From the NCBI GenBank assembly GCA_009841165.1, contig VXMI01000163.1, forward strand, positions 1-35,721: a stretch of 35,721 nt of DNA. The letters are read 5' to 3'. Position 1 is the stretch's first letter, and each line of letters begins with the position of its first letter. Shown here one piece after another: positions 23,746 through 31,894 of this stretch. The position numbers and the translations under genes were made by a program. This stretch comes from Gemmatimonadota bacterium. Its GTDB lineage: Bacteria; Gemmatimonadota; Gemmatimonadetes; Longimicrobiales; Gaopeijiaceae. The notes below the pieces were generated by a model that saw only the letters and a list, made by a program, of their open reading frames with translations, was not told the origin of the DNA and searched no databases.

Positions 23746-24851
23746 TGCTCTACCACCTTCTGCCCAGCCTGGAAGACCTCCACATCGTCTTCAACCTCTT
23801 CAACTACCTTACCGTCCGGTCGGCGGGGGCGATGGCCACGGGTCTGATCCTGACGCTGCTCCTGGGCGGCCGCTTCATCGCCTGGCTGAAGCGCCGCGGG
23901 ATCGTCGACGCCCCCAGGAGCGCCGCCGACGAGGAGGACGCGACGGGCCGAAAGGCCAACATGGGCGGCCTGCTCATCGTGGGCGTGGTTGCGGCGACGA
24001 CCGTCCTGTGGGCCGAGATGACCAACCCCTACACGATGATCGCCCTGGTGGTGATGCTGTGGATGGGAGCGCTGGGGTTCCTCGACGACTACCTGAAGGT
24101 GGTGCGGCGCTCGCCCCGCGGGCTCGTGCAGCGCTACAAGTGGGCGGGTTCGATCGTGCTGAGTCTCGCGCTCGGTCTCTATCTGGTCCTCTGGGGCCCT
24201 GATTCGCCGGTGGGCCCGACGACGACCAACCTTCCGGTGTTCGACGAGTGGCAGCTCGTCATCTGGCCTCCTGCCTACCTGCTGTGGGTCGCGCTGGTCA
24301 TCAACGGCTCGACGCACGGCGTGAACATGACCGACGGCCTCGACGGCCTGGCCCCGGGGCTCGTCGCGATCGCGGTCGGAACCTTCGGCGTCTTCGCCTA
24401 CGTGATCGGGCGCGTGGACACCTCGGACTACCTGGGGCTGCTCTATCTGCCCGGTGCGGGCGAACTGGCGGTCTTCGCCGCCGCGATCATGGGCACGGCG
24501 CTGGGGTTCCTGTGGTTCAACGCCCAGCCCGCCCGCGTGATCATGGGCGACACGGGGTCGCTCGCGCTGGGCGGGGCGATCGGCGCGATCGCGGTCCTGC
24601 TCAAGGCCGAACTCCTCCTGCTGGCGGTTGGCGGCGTGTTCGTCGTGGAGGCGGCCTCGGTGATCGTCCAGACGCGGTACTTCAAATACACGAAATGGCG
24701 ATATGGAGAGGGTCGGCGCGTGTTCAGGTGCGCGCCCGTTCATCACCACTTCCAGATGCTCGGGTGGAAGAACGAGCAGATCGTGGTGCGGTTCTGGATC
24801 CTCGGAATCCTCTGCGCGATGGTCGGCTTTGCGACCCTCAAGCTGCGTTGA
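23745..24851 (+). CDS. mraY: Phospho-MurNAc-pentapeptide transferase
   Basis: MraY moves phospho-MurNAc-pentapeptide to undecaprenyl phosphate in the inner membrane, forming lipid I. The 368 residues carry about ten membrane helices and all catalytic motifs: DD at 114-115 (FLDDYLKV), NMTDGLDG at 194-201, MGDTGSLALGG at 267-277, and PVHHHF at 331-336. The ATG shares one base with the murF stop (TGATG). Confidence 0.97.
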   Translation: MLYHLLPSLEDLHIVFNLFNYLTVRSAGAMATGLILTLLLGGRFIAWLKRRGIVDAPRSAADEEDATGRKANMGGLLIVGVVAATTVLWAEMTNPYTMIALVVMLWMGALGFLDDYLKVVRRSPRGLVQRYKWAGSIVLSLALGLYLVLWGPDSPVGPTTTNLPVFDEWQLVIWPPAYLLWVALVINGSTHGVNMTDGLDGLAPGLVAIAVGTFGVFAYVIGRVDTSDYLGLLYLPGAGELAVFAAAIMGTALGFLWFNAQPARVIMGDTGSLALGGAIGAIAVLLKAELLLLAVGGVFVVEAASVIVQTRYFKYTKWRYGEGRRVFRCAPVHHHFQMLGWKNEQIVVRFWILGILCAMVGFATLKLR

Positions 24852-24855
24852 AGGC

Positions 24856-26277
24856 GTGAAGGAGAAACAGGAAAAGGTTGCTGTCATCGGGCTCGGCGAG
24901 AGCGGTGAGGCCGCGGCGCGGCTGGCCCTGGCGAAAGGAGCACAGGTACATGTCACAGACACGCATGGCACGGACTCGGACGGTCACGACGCAATTGCAG
25001 CCCGTGGTGCAGCCCTCCGCGATCTCGGAGCCGATGTCCGGCTGGGAGCACACGCCGTGGAGGAGATCGCCAGGGCGGAAACCGTCGTCGTCAGTCCCGG
25101 AATCCCGCCCGGAGTACCCGTTCTCGCTGCCCTACATGCTCGGGGCGTCGATTGGATATCGGAGCCTGAGTTCGCCGGCCGGTTCATCGAGAGTCCACTG
25201 ACAATCGTGACCGGGACGAACGGGAAGACCACCACCGCCGCCCTGTGCGCGCATCTGCTTTGCGCGGGGGGCGTGGACGCGGCGCTGGGCGGCAACATCG
25301 GCGGAGGCCTGGGTCCGCCCGCCTCCGCCCTGGCGCTCGTCGACCCCGCCCCGGAGCGGATGGTGATGGAGCTGTCCTCGTTCCAGCTTGCGGACATCCG
25401 CGACCTGACACCCGACGTGGGCGTCATGACCAACCTCGGCGTCGATCACATGGACCGCTACGAGTCCGTGGACGACTACCACAGCGACAAGCGGCGGCTC
25501 TTCGAGGCCGGTGACGGGCACACGACCTGGGTACTGAACGGCGACGACCCCGCGGTCCTCGCGATGGCGGCCCCGTTCCCGGGCACGCGGCTCCGCTTTT
25601 CCCTGGACGAGCCTCTCGTACCCGGGGCGTGGCTGGAGAAAGGGCGGCTGATGGTGGACCTGGGTGACGCGGGGACTCCCTGCCGCGTGGCCGACGCCGG
25701 CGACGTGGCGCTGCTGGGTCGTCACAACCTCGCGAATGCCCTGGCCGCGCTCCTTGCGGCCATCGCGTCGGGGGCGGCCGATGCCCTCCTGGCGCCGGGG
25801 GCCGCCGCACCGGCGCTCAGCTCCCTTCCGCCGCTTCCCCATCGGCTCGAGCCCGTAGGGGCGGTGGGCGGCGTGCGCTGGGTGAACGACTCGAAGGCGA
25901 CCAACATCGCCGCGTCGGCGAGTGCGTTGCGCAGCCTCGACGGCCCGGTCGTTCTCCTCCTGGGCGGGACCGACAAGGGCGAGGACTTTCGAGGCCTTCT
26001 CCCATCGATGCGCGGCAGGGTCCGGGCCGTGATCACCTACGGAGCCGCCGGGGAGCGGGCCGCGCGGGAGATCGCGGACGCAGCGCCGGCGTTTCCGGTG
26101 CATCGGGTCGACGGCCCGTTCGAAGAGGTGGTCGCCGCCGGGCAGGAGCTGGCACGGCGCGACGATGTACTGCTGCTGGCGCCGGCGTGCTCCAGCTTCG
26201 ACATGTTCGACAACTACCAGCGGCGCGGCGACGCGTTTCGCGCGCTGGCCCGAGCTAGCGCGGAGGCGCCGGCGTGA
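24856..26277 (+). CDS. murD: UDP-MurNAc-L-alanine--D-glutamate ligase
   Basis: MurD adds D-Glu to UDP-MurNAc-L-Ala. The 473 residues begin with the MurD Rossmann motif VAVIGLGESG (8-17), then the ATP loop GTNGKTT (120-126), ELSSFQL, and NDSKATN in the last domain. The only sensible start is GTG 24856, four nt after mraY; its ribosome site is weak (AAGG close by), so translational coupling from mraY is likely. The first 100 nt are less GC-rich than the neighbours. Confidence 0.94.
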   Translation: MKEKQEKVAVIGLGESGEAAARLALAKGAQVHVTDTHGTDSDGHDAIAARGAALRDLGADVRLGAHAVEEIARAETVVVSPGIPPGVPVLAALHARGVDWISEPEFAGRFIESPLTIVTGTNGKTTTAALCAHLLCAGGVDAALGGNIGGGLGPPASALALVDPAPERMVMELSSFQLADIRDLTPDVGVMTNLGVDHMDRYESVDDYHSDKRRLFEAGDGHTTWVLNGDDPAVLAMAAPFPGTRLRFSLDEPLVPGAWLEKGRLMVDLGDAGTPCRVADAGDVALLGRHNLANALAALLAAIASGAADALLAPGAAAPALSSLPPLPHRLEPVGAVGGVRWVNDSKATNIAASASALRSLDGPVVLLLGGTDKGEDFRGLLPSMRGRVRAVITYGAAGERAAREIADAAPAFPVHRVDGPFEEVVAAGQELARRDDVLLLAPACSSFDMFDNYQRRGDAFRALARASAEAPA

Positions 26278-27500
26278 GGGCCGCCCGGCACCGACGTCGG
26301 CTGCGAAGCGGTCCCTGGGCCGTCGACGTCGCCGCCCGGATTCCCCGGTCCCTCCCGGAAACCGGTCTCGGCAGGGGGTGGGAGCCGGCCGCGATCGTCT
26401 TCATCACCGTGTCGCTGCTCGTCTTCGGGCTCATCACCCTGCACAGCGCCAGCTCGGTCATGGCCCAGCAGGGCGACCTTCCCCACTACCACTATGTCGC
26501 GCGGCAGGGAATCGGCGTCATGATCGGCCTGGCGATCATGGTCGTCTGCGCCTGCGTGCCGACCGAGTGGTGGAGGCAGATGGCCCACCACATCCTGCTG
26601 GCCTCGATTCTGCTCCTCGTCATCGTGGTGCTTCCCTTCACAGAGGCGATCGCTCCCAGCATCAACGGCGCGCGCAGATGGCTGAGACTGGGTATTACCG
26701 TCCAGCCGTCGGATCTCGCCAAGCTGGCCGTGTTGGTCTGGACCGCCACGGTGGCCGTCCGAAAGCGGGAGTACTTCCACAGTCTCGGAAGGGGATTGGC
26801 GCCCTTCCTCGTGGCGTGGTCGGTCGTGCTGGTTCTGGTCCTGCTCGAACCCGATCTGTCCACCGCCCTGCTCATCGCCGCCATGGGTGCGACCATCGTG
26901 GTCGTGGCGGGCGCGCGGCCGGCCCACTTCGTGTTTCTGGGTCTGCTCGCGGCGCCGTTCATCGCGCCCGCGGTCACCTCGGGCTACCGGCGGTCACGCT
27001 GGCAGTCGATCCTTCTCGAGCCCGGGACCGTTCCGGACGGGGCCACCTACCAGAGCTACCAGAGCCTGGTCGCCATCGGCTCGGGGGGCGTGACCGGGGT
27101 GGGATTCGGCGAAGGACGGCAGAAGTTCGGGTTTCTGCCCGAGGCTCACAACGACTTCATCTTCGCCATGATCGGCGAGGAGTGGGGACTCGTGGGCGCC
27201 CTGGCCGTGATCCTCTGCTACGTGGCCCTGATTGCGATGGCGTTCCGGGTCGCTCGCCGCGCAAGGAACCTGTTCAGCGAGCTGCTGGCCATCGGCATCG
27301 GCACGCTCATCGGCCTGCAGGCCTTTCTGCACATCGGGGTGGGGCTGGGCGTCTTTCCCACAACCGGGCTCTCGCTTCCATTCATCTCGTTCGGGCGCAC
27401 CAACCTGGTGACCATGCTCGCCGCCGTGGGAATCCTGCTGGCCGTCGCGCGCGAAACGCCGGAAGGCCGGACCGGCCGAGCCGCGACGGAGGGAGGGTGA
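26274..27500 (+). CDS. ftsW: Septal peptidoglycan glycosyltransferase FtsW
   Basis: FtsW is the SEDS polymerase that makes septal glycan strands with FtsI. The 408 residues contain a basic cytoplasmic N-terminus, about ten membrane helices, and SEDS signatures: LGITVQPSDLAKLA, LEPDLSTA, FGFLPEAHNDFIFAMIGEEWG and TGLSLPFISFG. The GTG start overlaps murD (GTGA) with GGAGG upstream. The usual SEDS aspartate lies in LEPDLSTA. Confidence 0.95.
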   Translation: MRAARHRRRLRSGPWAVDVAARIPRSLPETGLGRGWEPAAIVFITVSLLVFGLITLHSASSVMAQQGDLPHYHYVARQGIGVMIGLAIMVVCACVPTEWWRQMAHHILLASILLLVIVVLPFTEAIAPSINGARRWLRLGITVQPSDLAKLAVLVWTATVAVRKREYFHSLGRGLAPFLVAWSVVLVLVLLEPDLSTALLIAAMGATIVVVAGARPAHFVFLGLLAAPFIAPAVTSGYRRSRWQSILLEPGTVPDGATYQSYQSLVAIGSGGVTGVGFGEGRQKFGFLPEAHNDFIFAMIGEEWGLVGALAVILCYVALIAMAFRVARRARNLFSELLAIGIGTLIGLQAFLHIGVGLGVFPTTGLSLPFISFGRTNLVTMLAAVGILLAVARETPEGRTGRAATEGG

Positions 27501-27501
27501 C

Positions 27502-28653
27502 GTGGTGGTGGTCTTCTCCGGCGGCGGAACCGCGGGGCACTTTCATCCCGCACGGAACATTGCGGAGACCCTCGTCGACGTGCTTCCAGGGGCGGAGCCA
27601 TACTTCGTCGGGACAGAGGGACGGATCGAGGCCCGCGAGTTGCCGCATCTGGGCTACCCCTATCGGCTGCTGCGCGTGGCGGGGCTGAGTCACCCGTTCC
27701 GGGCCGGGCGTCCGCTTTCCGCGGCCGCGGCGAATGCGAGAGCCCTGTGGCTGCTCTTCCTGGCCGTCTGCAGACTCGTACCCGACCTTCACAGGCGTCG
27801 CGCGAGGGCCGTGGTGCTGACGGGCGGATACGTGTGCGCGCCGGCCGGGATCGCCGCCCGGCTGCTCGGGCTGCCCGTGATCCTCCAGGAGCAGAACACC
27901 CATCCGGGGAAGACCACGCGTCTGGTCGCGCGCTGGGCCCGGCAGATCCACGTCGCCTACCCGGAAGCGGCTTCGGCGCTCCCGGCGCGCGCCAGGGCAA
28001 GGGTTCTGGACACCGGCAACCCGATCCGCCCGCTTCCGGCCCCGGAAGCCCGCGCCGCCGCGGATGCCCGGCGCGCGCTGGGGCTGCCGGTGGACGGCCG
28101 GGTGATCCTGGTCGTGGGCGGCAGCCAGGGTGCCCGCAAGATGAATCGGGCAACGATGGAGATATTACAAGACGATCGATCGATCGATGGCCAGTTCGTC
28201 TTGTGGATCACCGGACCGGCGCACTACGACGCCATCGCCGCCGAACTGGGTGCGGTGCGGAGCCCACGCTACGCGGTGGTTCCCTACCTGGAGCCGGAGC
28301 GGATGTACCGCGCGCTGGCCGCAGCCGATGTCGCCGTGTCGCGCGCGGGCGCGATGGCCACCTCCGAGTTCCTGGCATGGGGGCTGCCGGCGATCCTGGT
28401 CCCGCTGCCGACGGCCGCCGCGGACCACCAGACGGCCAACGCGCGTTCCCTGGAAGCCGCCGGCGCGGCCGTGCACCTGCCGGAGACGGATCCGGAGGGT
28501 CGGGAGCTCACCGGCGAGAGGCTGTGGGGCGAGGTCACCAGGCTTCTCGACACCCCTGGCGTCCTCGCGGAAATGGCTCGCGCGGCCGGCCGGCGCGCCC
28601 GCCCCGGCGCGGCACGTCAGGTGGCGGCGGCGATCGCGGAGTTGATCGGGTGA
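27502..28653 (+). CDS. murG: UDP-GlcNAc--lipid I transferase MurG
   Basis: MurG adds GlcNAc to lipid I to give lipid II, at the inner membrane surface. Motifs are GGGTAGHFHPA (7-17), QEQNTHPG (129-136), GGSQGA in the middle, and SRAGAMATSEFLAWG with the donor-site segment DHQTANA. At 383 residues it is a little longer than most (about 355). GTG 27502 follows GGAGGG and sits one nt past the ftsW stop; GTG codons at 27505 and 27508 are possible alternatives. Confidence 0.95.
   Translation: MVVVFSGGGTAGHFHPARNIAETLVDVLPGAEPYFVGTEGRIEARELPHLGYPYRLLRVAGLSHPFRAGRPLSAAAANARALWLLFLAVCRLVPDLHRRRARAVVLTGGYVCAPAGIAARLLGLPVILQEQNTHPGKTTRLVARWARQIHVAYPEAASALPARARARVLDTGNPIRPLPAPEARAAADARRALGLPVDGRVILVVGGSQGARKMNRATMEILQDDRSIDGQFVLWITGPAHYDAIAAELGAVRSPRYAVVPYLEPERMYRALAAADVAVSRAGAMATSEFLAWGLPAILVPLPTAAADHQTANARSLEAAGAAVHLPETDPEGRELTGERLWGEVTRLLDTPGVLAEMARAAGRRARPGAARQVAAAIAELIG
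28173..28188. repeat. (CGAT)4 microsatellite inside murG
   Basis: Four perfect CGAT units lie in a locally AT-rich part of murG encoding DDRSID. Because 4 does not divide by 3, slippage here would frameshift murG. Confidence 0.6.
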
Positions 28654-30071
28654 GCGCCCGGACCGCCTTGCGCGCGCTAGCCGAACGCGGCCCGATCCAC
28701 TTCATGGGGGTCGGAGGTGCCGGGATGGCGCCGCTGGCCGAGATGGTGCTCCGCAGTGGCGCCACGGTCACCGGGTGCGACCTGGCGGACGGCCGGGCAG
28801 CCGAAGCGCTGGCCCGCATGGGGATGGCGTATACGCGCGGCCACGACCCGGCCCACGTGGAAGGCGTGGCCGCCGTCGTGGTCACTTCGGCCGTGCCGCC
28901 GGACCACGAGGAGCTGGCCGCCGCACGGGCCGCCGGGATTCCCGTGATCAAGCGTGCGGAGGCGCTGGGACAGTGGGTCAATGACGGGCGTGTCGCCGGG
29001 ATCGCCGGCACGCACGGCAAGACCACCACGACGGCGATGGCCACCCACATCCTGGAGGAGGGCGGCCTGGACCCGACCGGCGTGGTGGGCGGCGCGGTTC
29101 CGGCGTGGGGCGGAAACCTGCGGGCGGGCGAGTCCCGCGTCTTCGTCGTGGAGGCCGACGAGTACGACCACTCGTTTCTCTCACTCAAGCCGGAGGTGGC
29201 GGTCGTCAACAACCTCGAAGCCGACCACCTGGACATATACCGCGACCTCGACGGAGTCCGCGCCTCGTTCGCGAGCTTCGTCGACCGGCTGCTGCCCGAG
29301 GGCACGCTGTGGGTGTGCGGCGACGACCCCGGGGCCGCAAGGATCGGCGTGCAGGGGGGCTCCCGGACCCGCAGCTACGGCCTCGCCGCGGGCTCCCGGC
29401 TGCGCGCGGTCGAGGTGCGCGCCAACGGCCGCGGGAGCACGTTCACCGTGGTCGAGGACGGGGTGTTCGCGGGCCGGTTCACCGTTGCCGCCCCGGGCGT
29501 TCACAACGTCCGCAACGCGCTGGCGGCGGCGGGAGTGGCTCGCAGCTTCGGCGCCGGGTGGGATGCGGTACACGCAGGGCTCAAGGCGTTCCGGGGCGTG
29601 GGTCGCCGCTACGACGTCCTGGGGACCGCGGCAGGCGTCCAGGTCGTCGACGACTACGCGCATCACCCCACCGAGATCGCAGCCACCCTCGCCGCGGCGC
29701 GCGCGGCCAACCCGGACCGGCGCGTCGTGGCGGTCTTCCAGCCGCACCTGTACACGCGCACGCGCGACTTCTACAGCGAATTCGGGCGAGCCCTCGCCGC
29801 GGCCGACCGGATCTGGGTGACCGACGTGTACCCGGCCCGGGAAGAGCCGCTCTCCGGGATCACCGGGAAACTGGTCGCGTGCGCGGTCGCCGGGCCGGCG
29901 TCGAGGGTGTCGTACCATCCCGCGCTGGCGACGCTGGCCGAGGCGGTTGCGGCCGACCTGTACGAGGGAGATCTGTGCGTTCTCATGGGTGCGGGGTCGA
30001 TCGAGTCCACGGGTCCCGAGGTCCTGGCTTTCCTCCGGCGACGCTCCGCTGGTAAGGGGGAATCCGCATGA
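28650..30071 (+). CDS. murC: UDP-MurNAc--L-alanine ligase
   Basis: MurC adds the first stem residue, L-Ala, to UDP-MurNAc. The 473 residues show the UDP-binding GVGGAGM (20-26), the ATP loop GTHGKTT (120-126), VEADEYDHSFL, DDYAHHPTEI, and FQPHLYTRT. The GTG start overlaps murG (GTGA), with GGAG 8 nt upstream. murB, which usually follows or lies near murC, is absent here; ftsQ comes directly after. Confidence 0.96.
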   Translation: MSARTALRALAERGPIHFMGVGGAGMAPLAEMVLRSGATVTGCDLADGRAAEALARMGMAYTRGHDPAHVEGVAAVVVTSAVPPDHEELAAARAAGIPVIKRAEALGQWVNDGRVAGIAGTHGKTTTTAMATHILEEGGLDPTGVVGGAVPAWGGNLRAGESRVFVVEADEYDHSFLSLKPEVAVVNNLEADHLDIYRDLDGVRASFASFVDRLLPEGTLWVCGDDPGAARIGVQGGSRTRSYGLAAGSRLRAVEVRANGRGSTFTVVEDGVFAGRFTVAAPGVHNVRNALAAAGVARSFGAGWDAVHAGLKAFRGVGRRYDVLGTAAGVQVVDDYAHHPTEIAATLAAARAANPDRRVVAVFQPHLYTRTRDFYSEFGRALAAADRIWVTDVYPAREEPLSGITGKLVACAVAGPASRVSYHPALATLAEAVAADLYEGDLCVLMGAGSIESTGPEVLAFLRRRSAGKGESA

Positions 30072-30610
30072 AAGCCGGCTCGCGCGGACGAACGCTCGCC
30101 CTGGCAGCGGGCGCCGCCGGTCTCGTTGCGCTGGCCGCCTGCCTGCTTCTGCTGGCGGAAACCCCCGCACCCGAGGCGCGTCGCACCGACGACGCCCGGG
30201 CTCCGGTCGGCCTGGTGGCCTCGCCCGTCGTTGTGGCGGTCGACCGGCGGGGCAACGTCATGCCCGTCGACCCGGCGGACCCGGTGCTCGACCTCCCCGT
30301 GCTGTCGGTGCAGACGCCGAAAGCGGAGTCCCTCTGGGGACTGCGCATCCTCGCGCACGATGTCGGCCACATGGCCGGGATGGCTCCCGAAGTCTTCGCC
30401 GTCATCTCCGAGGCCCGGGTCGGCGACCGCGAAATCGCGCTCCTGCTCGGAGACTCGGGGATCCGGATCCGGTACGTGCCCCCGATCACCGAAGCGAGGC
30501 TGCGGGAGGGCATCGTCGCCCTCAACGACGCGGTCGAGCGCCTGGGCGAGGACCAACCGCGCGAGATCGATCTTCGTTTCGAGGACCAGGTCGTGGTGAG
30601 GACCCGATGA
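30068..30610 (+). CDS. ftsQ: FtsQ/DivIB-like division protein lacking a POTRA domain
   Basis: This 180-residue protein has one N-terminal membrane helix (about 9-31). A short linker follows, then a region matching the FtsQ beta domain: residues 47-80 (VGLVASPVVVAVDRRGNV ... LPVLS) and the C-terminal EIDLRFEDQVVVR (164-176). FtsQ proteins normally hold a POTRA domain of about 70 residues between helix and beta domain; here only about 15-20 residues separate them. In E. coli the beta domain binds FtsB/FtsL while the POTRA helps recruit upstream partners. Identity rests on position between murC and ftsA and on the C-terminal motif. It overlaps both neighbours (ATGA each). GGGGGA precedes the start. 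Confidence 0.8.
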   Translation: MKAGSRGRTLALAAGAAGLVALAACLLLLAETPAPEARRTDDARAPVGLVASPVVVAVDRRGNVMPVDPADPVLDLPVLSVQTPKAESLWGLRILAHDVGHMAGMAPEVFAVISEARVGDREIALLLGDSGIRIRYVPPITEARLREGIVALNDAVERLGEDQPREIDLRFEDQVVVRTR

Positions 30611-31833
30611 GATCGGCGCTGATTGCGGGGCTCGACGTGGGCTCGACGCACACCCGCGCGGTCATCGGCGAGTACGTGCCCAGGTACAGACGGCCCGAAC
30701 TGCGGGTTCTCGGAGTCGGAGCCACCGGCACAGTCGGTGTCCGCAAGGACGTCATCACGGACCTGGACGCCGCCACGGAGTGCATTCGGGGGGCGGTGAC
30801 GGAGGCGGAGGTGATGGCGGGCGTCCGGGTCGATCGCGTGTACGTCGGGGTCGCAGGCGATCACATCGAGGTGAGACGCTCCGAAGGGGTTGTGGCCGTT
30901 GCGGCCGAGGAAATCGTGCTGGACGACGTGGACCGCGTGAACGAGGTCGCACAGGCCGTGCCGCTGGCCCACGATCGGGAACTGATCCATGCCATCCCGC
31001 AGGACTACTCGGTCGACCACTACGGCGGGATACAGGATCCGGTCGGGATGACCGGCACCCGCCTGGAGACCGAACTCTGCATCGTTACCGGCTGTTCCGC
31101 GGTCGTAGGCAACCTCACCAGGGCGGTCGAGAGGGCGGGCTACCGCGTGCAGGATCGGCTGCTGGAGCCGCTGGCGGCCGCTCGCGCCGTGCTCGCCGAG
31201 GACGAGAGGGAGCTCGGCGTCGTCCTGATCGACATGGGGGCTGCGTCCACGGGAATGGGCCTCTACTACGAAGGGAAGATCCGCGATCTGACGGTGTTCC
31301 CGTTCGGCGGATCGGCCATCACGAGCGACCTGATCCGAGGCTTGTCGGTTCCTTTTGCGCAGGCGGCGAGAATCAAGGAAGAAAACGGATCGGCCCGTCC
31401 GCGTTCGGTGGACCCGGTCGAGGTGATCGAAGTGCCGACGGGCAACGGCCGTCCCAGAAGAGTGGCGCGCAGGTACGTTGCCGAGCTCATCGAGGAGCGG
31501 CTGAAGAACATGTTCCTGCAGATCGAACGCAGGCTGAGCCGGACGTGCAATCCACAGGCCCTGGGGGCGGGCGTCGTGATCACGGGCGGCGTCACGGCCA
31601 CCCCGGGAATCGCCAGGCTGGCGAGCGAATGCCTCGGGGTGGCGGCCCGGATCGGGGTTCCCGGGGAAGGACTTCGGGGTCTGGCGGATCTGGTGGCGCG
31701 CCCGGGGTTCGCGACCGCCGCCGGGCTCGCCCTTTACGGGGCCGACTACTTCATAGATACGGGCGAGGGAGCGTCCACTCTGGCTTCGGGTGTGGTCACC
31801 CGCGTGGGCGCATGGCTCAAGGAGTTCTTCTAG
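30607..31833 (+). CDS. ftsA: Cell division protein FtsA
   Basis: FtsA is the actin-like ATPase that tethers FtsZ to the membrane and recruits later division proteins. The 408 residues begin with the phosphate-1 motif GLDVGSTHTRAVIGE (8-22), include LIDMGAAST and TGGVTATPG, and end in an amphipathic membrane-targeting helix (VVTRVGAWLKEFF). GAGGA lies 4 nt before the ATG, which overlaps the ftsQ stop (ATGA). ftsZ follows after 61 nt, the largest gap of the cluster. Confidence 0.96.
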   Translation: MRSALIAGLDVGSTHTRAVIGEYVPRYRRPELRVLGVGATGTVGVRKDVITDLDAATECIRGAVTEAEVMAGVRVDRVYVGVAGDHIEVRRSEGVVAVAAEEIVLDDVDRVNEVAQAVPLAHDRELIHAIPQDYSVDHYGGIQDPVGMTGTRLETELCIVTGCSAVVGNLTRAVERAGYRVQDRLLEPLAAARAVLAEDERELGVVLIDMGAASTGMGLYYEGKIRDLTVFPFGGSAITSDLIRGLSVPFAQAARIKEENGSARPRSVDPVEVIEVPTGNGRPRRVARRYVAELIEERLKNMFLQIERRLSRTCNPQALGAGVVITGGVTATPGIARLASECLGVAARIGVPGEGLRGLADLVARPGFATAAGLALYGADYFIDTGEGASTLASGVVTRVGAWLKEFF

Positions 31834-31854
31834 CGATTCGGATGTACGAGCGAA

Positions 31855-31879
31855 GGTTGCCAACCGGGACGGAGGTCCC
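31855..31879 (+). promoter_or_regulatory. Two small hairpins in the ftsA-ftsZ gap
   Basis: GGTTG-C-CAACC (31855-31865) and GGGAC-GGAG-GTCCC (31866-31879) are adjacent inverted repeats just before the ftsZ ribosome site (AGGAG, 31882-31886). They could tune ftsZ translation or mark an RNA processing site. Confidence 0.35.
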
Positions 31880-31894
31880 AGAGGAGATGACGCG

